DNA from: an uncultured Coriobacteriaceae bacterium | GTDB taxonomy: Bacteria > Actinomycetota > Coriobacteriia > Coriobacteriales > Eggerthellaceae | Direction of reading: 5' to 3' | Length of the DNA stretch: 64,000 nucleotides | Assembly: GCA_902768975.1 (NCBI GenBank) | Contig: CACXMZ010000006.1 | Location: forward strand, 62,001-126,000 | Part shown: positions 1-7,620 of the stretch, piece by piece | How positions within the stretch are numbered: the stretch's first letter is position 1 | How the letters are laid out: the number at the start of each line of letters is the position of its first letter | Notes under the pieces: model-generated | The model's database searches: none | What the model was told of the DNA's origin: nothing | Seen by the model: the letters and a program-made list of their open reading frames with translations, nothing else | Program-made: the position numbers and the translations under genes

Positions 1-69
1 TTCGTAGGGGTGCTGCGGACTGTCTTCAGTTTGTAGCCCATGGAAAACTATAAAAGGAGGAAGAGTTAG

Positions 70-1962
70 ATGAATGCAATGTTATTGCTAGTCGTCGCTG
101 CCATCGTGCTCGTAGTTGGGTACGTCGGATATGGCAAGTGGCTCTCCAAGGAGTGGGGCATTGACCCAAGCAGGCCCACCCCGGCCCATGAAATGGCCGA
201 CGGCGTGGACTATGTTGCGGCTCCGCCGTACGTAGTGCTCGGTCACCACTTCAGCTCAATCGCAGGCGCTGGCCCCATCAACGGTCCTATTCAGGCTGCC
301 GTTTTTGGTTGGGTGCCCGTAGCTCTGTGGGTTATCATCGGTGGCATCTTCTTTGGCGCTATGCACGACTTCGGCGCGCTGTTTAGCTCCATTCGCCACA
401 AGGGCCAGACTCTGGCCATCGTTGTTCGTGACAACATGGACAACACTGCAAAGACGCTGTTCACCATCTTTGCATACCTCACCCTCGTGCTCGTTGTTGC
501 AGCATTTGCTTCTATCGTAGCTGGTACCTTTGGTGTAACCGGCGCAGACGCTGCTACCGACGACCGCAACGCAACCACCGCTTCGATTTCTATCTTCTTT
601 ATCTTGGCTGCTGTTATCTGGGGTCTCGCTCTGCGCGGCCGCAAGATTCCTGGCGCTGTCAATATTGCTCTGGCAATCGTTGTGCTGGTTATCTGCGTTG
701 CTGCTGGTATGGCGTTCCATCCTATCGCCCTTCCGGCAAACACCTGGATGTGGGTCCTGGCTGTGTACATCCTTATCGCGTCCCTGGCGCCGGTTTGGAT
801 TCTGCTCCAGCCTCGCGACTATCTGTCCAGTTACCTGCTGTACGGCATGATTATTCTTGCCTTCATCGGCATCGTTGGTGCTGGCCTGAATGGCGCTGCG
901 TCCAACCTCGACATTCCTGCCTTCACCGGTTTCACGGGTTCCAACGCTGCTATGGCTAATGGCGCTCCTGTTCTGGCAGACGCCGACGGTGTTAAGTACT
1001 ACGCCGACTCCGCTGCTGCTACCGTATACGCCACGGCCGACGGCCAGGTATACACCGGTGCTATTGAAGAACTGACCAAGGTTGTAAACAAGGCTGGTGC
1101 TTCGGGCTATCTGTTCCCGGCTCTGTTTATTACCATCGCTTGTGGTGCTATCTCTGGCTTCCATAGCCTGGTTGCTTCTGGTACAACCTCCAAGCAGATC
1201 GACTCCGAAGCTCATGCACAGCCCATCGGCTACGGCGGCATGCTCATCGAGTCCCTGCTGGCTATCATCTCTCTTTGCGCTGTTGGTTATGTATGGACCA
1301 AGTACCAGGCTGGCGACTTCGCCGCCCCGACTGCCGTATTCGCAGGCGGTCTGTCTGGCATGCTCGGCACCTTCGCACCTCAGTTCGAAGCGGTTGCTTA
1401 CCAGCTGCTCATCTTGGCAGTGTCTGCATTCTGCCTGACCTCTCTTGACACGGCTACCCGTCTGGCCCGCTACATGTTCCAGGAACTCTGGATCCCGGCC
1501 GGCGAAAGCCTCGAAACCATGACTGGTTGGCGTGCAACTCTGTCCAATCCTTATGTTGCTACGGTTATCACCGTTATCCTCGGCATCGGCCTTGGTATGA
1601 CGGGTTACACCATCATTTGGCCGCTGTTCGGTGCTGCTAACCAGCTCCTTGCTGCTCTGGCTCTGCTGGCAGTTGCTACATGGCTCAAGAACATGGGTCG
1701 CAACAACAAGATGTTCTACATCCCGATGGTATTCATGCTTTGCGTAACTCTTACCTCGCTGTTCTTCACCATCCAGCAGAAGATCAACCTCTTCGGCGCT
1801 GGTGCAGAAGCTCTGGCCAAGCAGGCCGGTGGCGCAGCGGGTGTTGGTGCTCAGCTTGTTATCGCCATCCTGCTGTTCGTTCTGGCTATTGTGCTTACCG
1901 TTCGCGGTGCCAAGACCCTGTTCGGCAGCAACGAAGTCAAGCAGGACCAGGCTGCTGCTTAA
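70..1962 (+). CDS. cstA: CstA family transporter, copy 1
   Basis: Carbon-starvation protein A family: a polytopic inner-membrane carrier. Relatives import peptides (CstA) or pyruvate by proton symport (BtsT); the substrate here cannot be decided from sequence. The 630-residue product shows the family blocks GPINGPIQAAVFGW (about residue 70), QPRDYLSSYLLYG (about 250), GFHSLVASGTTSKQI (about 365), LTSLDTATRLARYMFQE (about 455) and WPLFGAANQLLAALALLA (about 515), with many hydrophobic segments. The start is supported by AAGGAGG about 8 nt upstream. Compared with the adjacent paralogue it has an extra Ala/Tyr-rich segment of some 30 residues in the loop before GASGYLFPALF. It appears to favour gct and ctg codons more than its neighbour, which may indicate high expression. 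A strong terminator follows, so it is probably transcribed alone. Confidence 0.95.
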   Translation: MNAMLLLVVAAIVLVVGYVGYGKWLSKEWGIDPSRPTPAHEMADGVDYVAAPPYVVLGHHFSSIAGAGPINGPIQAAVFGWVPVALWVIIGGIFFGAMHDFGALFSSIRHKGQTLAIVVRDNMDNTAKTLFTIFAYLTLVLVVAAFASIVAGTFGVTGADAATDDRNATTASISIFFILAAVIWGLALRGRKIPGAVNIALAIVVLVICVAAGMAFHPIALPANTWMWVLAVYILIASLAPVWILLQPRDYLSSYLLYGMIILAFIGIVGAGLNGAASNLDIPAFTGFTGSNAAMANGAPVLADADGVKYYADSAAATVYATADGQVYTGAIEELTKVVNKAGASGYLFPALFITIACGAISGFHSLVASGTTSKQIDSEAHAQPIGYGGMLIESLLAIISLCAVGYVWTKYQAGDFAAPTAVFAGGLSGMLGTFAPQFEAVAYQLLILAVSAFCLTSLDTATRLARYMFQELWIPAGESLETMTGWRATLSNPYVATVITVILGIGLGMTGYTIIWPLFGAANQLLAALALLAVATWLKNMGRNNKMFYIPMVFMLCVTLTSLFFTIQQKINLFGAGAEALAKQAGGAAGVGAQLVIAILLFVLAIVLTVRGAKTLFGSNEVKQDQAAA

Positions 1963-2002
1963 TCGCAGGTTCAGCTCTAATCCTAGCTGGCTTAACGCCA
2001 AG

Positions 2003-2036
2003 AAGAGTGGCTCGGGTTTCCGGGCCACTCTTTTTT
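2003..2036 (+). terminator. Rho-independent terminator of the first cstA gene
   Basis: A 13-bp stem (AAGAGTGGCTCGG paired with CCGGGCCACTCTT, one G-T wobble) with a 4-nt loop is followed by six T residues. It lies 40 nt after the first cstA stop codon. Confidence 0.9.
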
Positions 2037-2192
2037 GTTCCGCCGTTCTTTCGAATGGCAGCATTGTCGGACCGTGCGCTTATTTCTGGCACTCCATCTG
2101 GCGCTTTGTCCGCTTTCCCCCACGTATTTTTGGTATCATATAGATAGTTGAAAATGGAAAAACGTAGAGGCTGAAAGGGAACGTTCGCGCAG

Positions 2193-3986
2193 ATGAATGC
2201 CATGTTGCTTTTGTTCATAGCTGCGGTCGTACTTGTGTGCGGCTATGTGTTCTATGGCAAATGGCTTGCTGAACAGTGGGGCATAGACGCGGGGCGCAAA
2301 ACCCCTGCCCACGAAATGGCAGACGGCGTCGACTATGTACCAGCCCAGCCTTATATTGTCCTTGGTCACCACTTTTCTTCTATCGCAGGCGCAGGCCCCA
2401 TTAACGGGCCCATTCAGGCTGCTATTTTTGGCTGGGTGCCCGTGACCCTCTGGGTGCTTATTGGCGGTATTTTCTTTGGCGCCATGCACGACTTTGGCAG
2501 TTTGTTTGCGTCCCTGCGCCATAAGGGGCGGACTTTGGCCATTGTGGTGAGCGAAAACATGGACGGTACGGCAAAAACCCTCTTTACCATTTTTGCTTAC
2601 CTGACGCTGGTGCTTATCGTGGCGGCTTTTGCTTCCATCGTCGCGGGTACCTTCGGCGTGACGGGTAACGCCCTTTCAGACGAACGCAACATGACCACCG
2701 CTTCCGTTTCGATGTTCTACATTGTGGCGGCGGTGCTGTGGGGCCTGTTCTTCCGCGGGCGTGAATTAGCGGGCGCTTCGCACATTTCGCTGGCAATTGT
2801 GGTCCTGGTCCTGTGTATTATGGCGGGCATGTCTTTCCACCCTTTGGCGCTCACGCCCAATCAGTGGATTGTGGTGCTAGCGGTTTATATTCTTATTGCT
2901 TCGCTGGCGCCCGTATGGATCCTGCTCCAGCCGCGCGACTACCTTTCAAGTTACCTGCTCTACAGCCTTATTATCGTGGCCTTTATTGGCATTATTGGCG
3001 CAGGTCTAGCAGGCAAGGCGACGCTTGAAATCCCAGCATTTACGGGCTTTTCGGCGAGCAATGTTGCGGTGGATGCTGCGGGCGTGCCCATTTTGGACGC
3101 AGACGGTAACCCTGTTATTAACAAGGCTGCCGCTTCGGGCTATTTGTTCCCGGTGCTCTTTATTACGGTTGCCTGTGGTGCTATTTCGGGTTTCCACAGC
3201 CTCGTTGCTTCAGGCACCACGTCCAAGCAGATAGACACTGAAGCCCATGCGAAACCCATTGGTTTTGGCGGCATGTTGTTGGAATGCCTCGTTGCCATCA
3301 TTTCCTTGTGTGCGGTTGGTTTTGCCTGGACGCAGTATCAAGCAGGTGGTTTTGCGGCGCCTACTCAGGTGTTTGCGAGCGGCCTGTCCGACGTGCTCGC
3401 CGACGTGTTTGGGGCGCAGGCGCAAAGCATTAGTTACCAGCTGCTCATCCTGGCGGTTTCGGCGTTTTGCCTGACGTCGCTCGACACGGCAACGCGTCTT
3501 GCACGTTATATGTTCCAGGAGCTGTGGATTCCGGTGGGCGAAAGCCTCGAAACCCTCACGGGGTGGCGCAAAGTGCTTGCGAACCCCTACGTGGCAACTG
3601 TTATTACGGTGGCATTCGGCATTTGCTTGAGCATGACAGGCTATACCATCATTTGGCCGCTCTTTGGCGCGGCGAACCAGTTGCTGGCAGCCCTTGCCTT
3701 GCTTGCGGTGGCCACGTGGCTGCGCAATATGGGGCGCAACAGCAAGATGTTCTACCTGCCCATGGTCTTCATGATGCTGGTTACCTTAACTTCGCTTACT
3801 TTGACCATTGTTCAGAAGGCCAATATCTTGCTGCTGGGCAACACGGCGGCTCAGACAGGTGGGTTCTGGGGCGTGGTTGCGCAGCTTGCCATTGCGTCCT
3901 TGCTCTTCGTGCTTGCCATTGTGCTTATGGTACGTGGGGTGAAAACCCTGCGCGAAAAGCCCCAAGCCAAGGATCTTGCGGCCTAG
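2193..3986 (+). CDS. cstA: CstA family transporter, copy 2
   Basis: Second carbon-starvation/pyruvate-type transporter, 597 residues, collinear with the upstream copy over its whole length and near-identical in all family blocks (GPINGPIQAAIFGW, QPRDYLSSYLLY, GFHSLVASGTTSKQID, TSLDTATRLARYMFQELWIP, WPLFGAANQLLAALALL). It lacks the roughly 30-residue insertion of copy 1. Codon choice differs: gcg/gcc and att/ggc are frequent, where copy 1 prefers gct/ctg. The two genes thus look like an old duplication with separate expression regimes. The 230-bp gap upstream holds the terminator of copy 1 and a possible -10 (TATCAT, 2134-2139). The ribosome-binding site is weak (AAAGGGA about 15 nt upstream). 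Its stop codon adjoins the left arm of a palindromic element. Confidence 0.95.
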   Translation: MNAMLLLFIAAVVLVCGYVFYGKWLAEQWGIDAGRKTPAHEMADGVDYVPAQPYIVLGHHFSSIAGAGPINGPIQAAIFGWVPVTLWVLIGGIFFGAMHDFGSLFASLRHKGRTLAIVVSENMDGTAKTLFTIFAYLTLVLIVAAFASIVAGTFGVTGNALSDERNMTTASVSMFYIVAAVLWGLFFRGRELAGASHISLAIVVLVLCIMAGMSFHPLALTPNQWIVVLAVYILIASLAPVWILLQPRDYLSSYLLYSLIIVAFIGIIGAGLAGKATLEIPAFTGFSASNVAVDAAGVPILDADGNPVINKAAASGYLFPVLFITVACGAISGFHSLVASGTTSKQIDTEAHAKPIGFGGMLLECLVAIISLCAVGFAWTQYQAGGFAAPTQVFASGLSDVLADVFGAQAQSISYQLLILAVSAFCLTSLDTATRLARYMFQELWIPVGESLETLTGWRKVLANPYVATVITVAFGICLSMTGYTIIWPLFGAANQLLAALALLAVATWLRNMGRNSKMFYLPMVFMMLVTLTSLTLTIVQKANILLLGNTAAQTGGFWGVVAQLAIASLLFVLAIVLMVRGVKTLREKPQAKDLAA

Positions 3987-3988
3987 GT

Positions 3989-4236
3989 AAGGGGCAGGAG
4001 GCACTAATCGCGACCGCTTCCGCTGTTCGTGCAAACAATTCACTGGATTATGCGCTCAGCTTCGCTGAGCTGCATGCTCCCTCTCGGTCGCCTAGTTCGT
4101 ACTAAACAAGCCATTTAGGCTTGTTTACCATGCGCTCTCGCTTGACGCTCGTTCACCTAGTTAAGTGCAATTTTCGGCAACAGCGAAAATTGCGGAGTTT
4201 GAACTCACGACATCGCTTTAGTGCCTCCTGCCCCTT
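3989..4236. repeat. Palindromic MITE-like element with terminal inverted repeats
   Basis: A 248-bp intergenic block is bounded by perfect 19-bp inverted repeats (AAGGGGCAGGAGGCACTAA at 3989-4007; its reverse complement at 4218-4236). Partial complementarity extends beyond both arms. Inside are three clean hairpins: 4054-4060/4064-4070 (GCTCAGC stem), 4103-4112/4118-4127 (TAAACAAGCC stem, 5-nt loop) and 4167-4176/4184-4193 (GCAATTTTCG stem). GCGACCG at 4010-4016 also complements 4085-4091. It has no coding capacity of its own, although an open frame runs through it into the NUDIX gene. The layout resembles a non-autonomous mobile element or an extragenic palindromic repeat; a single copy is seen in this window. 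Confidence 0.75.
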
Positions 4237-4264
4237 GCTTAGCTTTAGCGCGTCTGTTTTCCTT

Positions 4265-4270
4265 TACAAT
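4265..4270 (+). promoter_or_regulatory. -10 hexamer for a leaderless NUDIX transcript
   Basis: TACAAT ends 6 nt before the ATG at 4277, which places the expected transcription start at the start codon itself. No good Shine-Dalgarno lies upstream and no convincing -35 is visible. Confidence 0.5.
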
Positions 4271-4276
4271 AAACAT

Positions 4277-4756
4277 ATGGAACACGAGATGACAGAAGAA
4301 GAGTTTTTGGCGCAATACGACGCGAGCAAGTGGCCGCATCCGGCGCTTACGGCCGACATTGCCATTTTCCGTCATGCGCCCGAAGGCGCAGAAATCCTGC
4401 TCATACAACGCGGTAACCACCCCTATAAGGGCTATTGGGCCTTGCCAGGGGGCTTTTTCGAACCTGGGGAAACCATCGAGCAAACGGCAGCGCGTGAACT
4501 GCGCGAAGAAACGGGGGTGGAAGGCGCGCACTTGCAATTGGTGGGCATCTACAGCAAGCCCAATCGCGACCCTCGCGACTGGGTGGTAACCGCCGCCTAT
4601 GCCACCATGCTGCCCGAAGGCGCACTCGTTGCCGCGGGCGACGACGCGGCGGACGCACGCTGGTTTAGCATCGAAGACGTGCTGGAAAAAGAAAAGCTGG
4701 CTTTTGATCACGCAGAAATAATTGCCGATGCAATTGCCGCTATAATGAAGCCATGA
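4277..4756 (+). CDS. NUDIX hydrolase (ADP-ribose pyrophosphatase-like)
   Basis: Hydrolyses a nucleoside-diphosphate linked to another moiety; the substrate is not fixed by the sequence. The 159-residue product carries a complete Nudix box at residues 59-81 (GGFFEPGETIEQTAARELRE followed by ETGV), matching GX5EX7REUXEEXGU. The preceding LIQRGNHPYKGYWALP resembles the ADP-ribose/NrtR branch. The open frame extends upstream into the palindromic element, but homology starts near PALTADIAIF. The ATG at 4277 sits 6 nt after a TACAAT hexamer, so a leaderless start is preferred; ATG 4289 is an alternative. Its stop overlaps the start of the barnase gene by 4 nt (ATGA), implying co-translation. Confidence 0.88.
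   Translation: MEHEMTEEEFLAQYDASKWPHPALTADIAIFRHAPEGAEILLIQRGNHPYKGYWALPGGFFEPGETIEQTAARELREETGVEGAHLQLVGIYSKPNRDPRDWVVTAAYATMLPEGALVAAGDDAADARWFSIEDVLEKEKLAFDHAEIIADAIAAIMKP
4741..4746 (+). promoter_or_regulatory. Possible -10 hexamer for the barnase-type gene
   Basis: A perfect TATAAT ends 6 nt before ATG 4753, inside the last codons of the NUDIX gene, again the spacing expected for a leaderless transcript. It could be chance, since the bases also encode Ile-Met and the genes are coupled by an ATGA overlap. Confidence 0.35.
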
Positions 4757-5478
4757 ATAAGAACGTTATCATAGCTGCCTTGGCGGCGCTCATCATAGGT
4801 ATCGGTATTGGCTTTTCCATGGCCCAGGTTAACAGGGCAGACGTGGGGGAGCCTTCAGCGGTAAGCACTTCCGCAAGCGCCGAAAGTGGAGCGAGCCAGG
4901 ATTCTACGGCTTCTAGCAGTGCTTCGGCAAGCCAGGATTCTGCGGCTTCTAGTTCCACGAGCTCCACTAGCGAAGCGGACCAAACTTCTGCGGCTTCGAG
5001 CAGTGTTTCGGCAAGTCAGGATTCTGCGGCTCAAAGTTCAGCAAACCAGGGCTCCGCGAACGACGCTGAGTCTTCGGCTTCGGCGGAACCTTCCCAGAAC
5101 AGTAGTGCTGCGTCCCAAACTTCGGCGGGCGTAGCCGTTGAAGAAGGTGGCGCTTACACCAGCAAGGAAGAAGTGGCTGCCTACATTCATGAATTTGGCC
5201 ACCTGCCTTCAAACTACATTTCCAAGAGCAAGGCCAAAAAGGCGGGCTGGGTTTCCAACAAGGGTAATCTTGACGAAGTGCTGCCCGGCATGAGCATAGG
5301 CGGCAGCGAATTCTATAACGACGAAGGCCTGCTGCCCGACGCGCCGGGGCGCACCTGGACAGAATGCGACATCAACTACGAAGGCGGTTACCGCGGGGCA
5401 GAGCGCATCGTGTTTTCAAACGACGGGCTCATTTTCTACACGGCCGACCACTATAAAACCTTCGAGCAACTCTATTAA
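4753..5478 (+). CDS. Exported barnase-family guanyl-preferring ribonuclease with Ser/Ala-rich stalk
   Basis: C-terminal residues about 133-241 align along their length with barnase: YISKSKAKKAGW, SNKGNLDEVLPGMSIGG, GRTWTECDINYEGGYRGAER and TADHYKTF. The catalytic set is intact: Lys158, Glu204 (general base, barnase Glu73), Arg214, Arg218 and His233 (general acid, barnase His102). The N-terminus is a hydrophobic helix (residues 4-24) acting as signal peptide or anchor. A low-complexity Ser/Ala/Gln/Asp tract of about 100 residues follows, containing repeats of ASQDSAASSS. The enzyme should therefore act outside the membrane on RNA. A barstar-type inhibitor gene follows after 17 nt. It could serve nutrient scavenging or competition; the sequence does not decide. 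Confidence 0.93.
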   Translation: MNKNVIIAALAALIIGIGIGFSMAQVNRADVGEPSAVSTSASAESGASQDSTASSSASASQDSAASSSTSSTSEADQTSAASSSVSASQDSAAQSSANQGSANDAESSASAEPSQNSSAASQTSAGVAVEEGGAYTSKEEVAAYIHEFGHLPSNYISKSKAKKAGWVSNKGNLDEVLPGMSIGGSEFYNDEGLLPDAPGRTWTECDINYEGGYRGAERIVFSNDGLIFYTADHYKTFEQLY

Positions 5479-5495
5479 TAAGCGAGGCTAGGGCA

Positions 5496-5879
5496 ATGCG
5501 CGAGATTATCATCGACGAAGACAACTTTACATCTGCGGAAGAAGTTCATGCATTTTTAGCGGCCGAACTGGGTTTCCCTGCCCATTATGGTGCGAATCTC
5601 GATGCCCTTAACGACTGTTTGGAAGACATAGACGAAGCATGCAAGGTAGGCCTGTATGTGGGCGAAGCGGCGGGTGAAGAAAGCGAATTCGCGGCCTGGT
5701 TCCCGAAGCTAGTACGGAGCTTCCTGCGCGCTTCTTCCAAAAACGACGCCCTGGACGTGCTTGTGTTCACGGCTTCTTTTGCTTCGATCGAGCGTCTTCT
5801 TGAATGCAAGGGCGTGCGCGAATTACTTCAAAGTAACGAATACTCAACCCAAATGTTGGTAACGTCGAGCGCGTTATAA
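5496..5879 (+). CDS. Barstar-family ribonuclease inhibitor
   Basis: A 127-residue cytoplasmic protein of the barstar family, expected to bind the active site of the upstream ribonuclease and protect the producer before export. The motif HYGANLDALNDCLEDI at residues 30-45 matches barstar HYGENLDALWDCLTGW-type sequence. Asp36 and Asp40 occupy the positions of barstar Asp35 and Asp39, while the barstar Trp38 position is Asn39. A C-terminal extension of about 35 residues beyond classic barstar is present. It has no signal peptide. The start ATG follows GAGGCTAGGG, and the gene lies 17 nt after the nuclease gene, so the two form one transcription unit. The stop codon overlaps the TATAAT assigned to the next gene. 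Confidence 0.92.
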   Translation: MREIIIDEDNFTSAEEVHAFLAAELGFPAHYGANLDALNDCLEDIDEACKVGLYVGEAAGEESEFAAWFPKLVRSFLRASSKNDALDVLVFTASFASIERLLECKGVRELLQSNEYSTQMLVTSSAL

Positions 5880-5880
5880 T
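5875..5880 (+). promoter_or_regulatory. -10 hexamer upstream of the ECF sigma gene
   Basis: A perfect TATAAT overlaps the barstar stop codon and lies 40 nt before the GTG start of the sigma factor. The -35 is not obvious. A short hairpin (GCCGA/TTCGGC) lies between it and the start. Confidence 0.45.
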
Positions 5881-5920
5881 ATCTTGCGCCGACATTTCGG
5901 CGGGCTTAATCGTGTAAAGA

Positions 5921-6415
5921 GTGAAGGCAAGGACCCGCGTGCAGCAAGGCACCAACATAGAGGCCATCTTCAACCGTCATATGAAGACGGTTTACAAGCT
6001 GTGCTATTCCTATTTGGGGAATGCCGCCGACGCTGAAGATGCCACTCAGCAGGTGTTCATGAAGCTCGTGGACAAGCCGCGTGCCTTTTCGGGGGAGGAA
6101 CACGAACGAGCCTGGCTTATTGTGTGTGCACAGAACCTGTGCAAGGACGTGTTGAAAAGCGCCGCGCGGACGCGGAGGGCTGAAATGCCCACAGACGTGG
6201 CAGACCCGAGCCAGCGCGCAGAAACAGATGAAACGCTCGAAGCGGTCCTTGCCTTGCCAGACGTGTATCGGGAGTGCATTTATTTGTACTACTACGAAGG
6301 GTATTCGACGGCCGACATTGCGGCCATGTGCGGTGCGCCGCCTTCGACGGTGCGCAATAGGCTGGCGGATGCGCGGAAGATGCTTAAAACTGCTTTAGGA
6401 GGTGAACAGGCATGA
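5921..6415 (+). CDS. ECF-type RNA polymerase sigma factor
   Basis: A 164-residue extracytoplasmic-function sigma factor. Region 2 is seen at about residues 15-75 (YLGNAADAEDATQQVFMKL, then ERAWLIVCAQNLCKDVLKSA). Region 4 is at about 105-155 (LPDVYRECIYLYYYEGYSTA and the helix-turn-helix IAAMCGAPPSTVRNRLADAR). There is no region 3, as usual for the class. The start is GTG 5921; ATG 5981 would cut into region 2. The downstream gene overlaps by 4 nt and encodes a single-pass membrane protein, the standard sigma/anti-sigma layout. The signal and target genes are unknown, but the vWA lipoprotein downstream is a natural candidate target. Confidence 0.92.
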   Translation: MKARTRVQQGTNIEAIFNRHMKTVYKLCYSYLGNAADAEDATQQVFMKLVDKPRAFSGEEHERAWLIVCAQNLCKDVLKSAARTRRAEMPTDVADPSQRAETDETLEAVLALPDVYRECIYLYYYEGYSTADIAAMCGAPPSTVRNRLADARKMLKTALGGEQA

Positions 6416-7374
6416 GGGGCGTGCGCGACCACAACGACGCAGAGTTTTTCGACAACGAACTAGAAGCGAAGCTGCAAGCGGCATTTGCAGAAGTCGAGCC
6501 GAGCGATGAAGCGGCAGCCCGTATGCTTGGCAACCTCAAAGCGCGCGAAGCGCAGGTGCAGGAACAAGCGGCAGCCCAGGCAGCGGCGGTGGCGGCGGCT
6601 CAGGCAGCGGCTGTGGCTGCGGCACAAAGGGCAGCCCAGGCCAGCGCGGCGTCTGTTGAAGAAACCAAGGACCCTGAAGCCATGAGCGCCGAAGCGGCTC
6701 AGATTATTGCTGCGGCGCGTGAAGCAGCGCCGAAGCCCAAGCGTGTTATTCGCCCCTGGCAGGTAATCGTTCCTGCGGCGGCTGTGCTGGTGTTGGGTGC
6801 CGTGGCAATTGCTTCGGGCCCCCTGCTGAGGAATATTTCTCTTGACCATGCGGACCAGCAGGCAGCGCAACCCGCAGCAGTTGAGGCCGCAAGCGAAGAA
6901 GCTGGAAAAGCGGCGAACGAAGCGCCGTCGAGCGCCATGGGCGATGCGGCTTCTTCGGCAACGAGCAGCACGGGTTCAAGCGCAGGGTCTTCGGCGGGCA
7001 TAGAAGAACAAGAGTTTGGCTTGGCGCCCAGTGCGTCTGCCGAAGCCGCCAGTTCCGCAGGCGAAGATGTGCTTTCCGAAGATCTTTCAGCCATGGATGC
7101 GGAAAAGGGTGCCGCCATGGAAGAGTTTTGGGCGCGCGACTTTACCGCCATCGAAGGGGACAATGGGGAAGCGTACAGTCTTGTCGAAGGCGCTGCTTCG
7201 GCACCGGTGACGGCCGCTTCTGAAGTGGGCGACCTGGTGTGCGCAGCCGTGGCCTACAATGCCGGCGAAACCGCTTCGGTTACCTGCGAAATATTCACGT
7301 CCAAGAATAATCCTGACGAATTCTTGGTTTCCTATTTGGGCGAAGAAGTGTATTACAAGGCCCGTAAGGCCTAA
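6412..7374 (+). CDS. Single-pass membrane protein, probable anti-sigma factor
   Basis: 320 residues. The N-terminal cytoplasmic part (1-115) contains an Ala/Gln-rich, probably helical run at about 50-80. One membrane helix lies at about 117-138 (VIVPAAAVLVLGAVAIAS). The outside part is a Ser/Ala/Glu-rich linker followed by a small domain of about 90 residues at the C-terminus. The ATGA overlap with the ECF sigma gene and the topology make it the likely anti-sigma factor. The usual zinc anti-sigma motif (HxxxCxxC) is absent, so the assignment rests on position and topology. Three imperfect 16-bp tandem repeats run across its stop codon. Confidence 0.7.
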   Translation: MRGVRDHNDAEFFDNELEAKLQAAFAEVEPSDEAAARMLGNLKAREAQVQEQAAAQAAAVAAAQAAAVAAAQRAAQASAASVEETKDPEAMSAEAAQIIAAAREAAPKPKRVIRPWQVIVPAAAVLVLGAVAIASGPLLRNISLDHADQQAAQPAAVEAASEEAGKAANEAPSSAMGDAASSATSSTGSSAGSSAGIEEQEFGLAPSASAEAASSAGEDVLSEDLSAMDAEKGAAMEEFWARDFTAIEGDNGEAYSLVEGAASAPVTAASEVGDLVCAAVAYNAGETASVTCEIFTSKNNPDEFLVSYLGEEVYYKARKA

Positions 7375-7409
7375 AGACCCGCAAGGCTAAAGGCCCGCAA
7401 GGCTTAAAT
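7361..7409 (+). repeat. Three tandem 16-17 bp repeats across a stop codon
   Basis: Units CCCGTAAGGCCTAAAGA (7361-7377), CCCGCAAGGCTAAAGG (7378-7393) and CCCGCAAGGCTTAAAT (7394-7409). The first contains the stop codon of the membrane protein gene. The remaining 210 bp up to 7620 hold no gene and no clear terminator. Confidence 0.6.
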
Positions 7410-7620
7410 ATCTTCCGCAAAAAGTTAAAGCCCCACCTTGGCCAGATTGCAGCTGGTGCAGTTTTCGCTATGTTCGCCCAGATTGCTGTTGCACAAAGTT
7501 TGGTGTCATTCGCGTGGACAGGCAGCACCTGCGTGACAAATGAATTGTTCAAAATTCCTCCGACATTTTTGCTGCCCCGTTCGTGTTAAGGGTGAACAGG
7601 CAAAAACCAAGGAGGAAACC

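Noticed and set aside
256-2064. 602-codon open frame antisense to the first cstA gene
   Set aside because: Product is rich in Gln/Ser/Asn/Asp without any family motif; it is the shadow of a transporter with biased codons.
4121-4276. N-terminal extension of the NUDIX frame into the palindromic element
   Set aside because: The extension encodes repeat sequence without homology; the ATG after TACAAT fits the family start.
6540-6660. Repetitive gcggcg/caggca stretch as a CRISPR-like or satellite array
   Set aside because: It is in-frame coding sequence for an Ala/Gln-rich helix; no regular spacer pattern.
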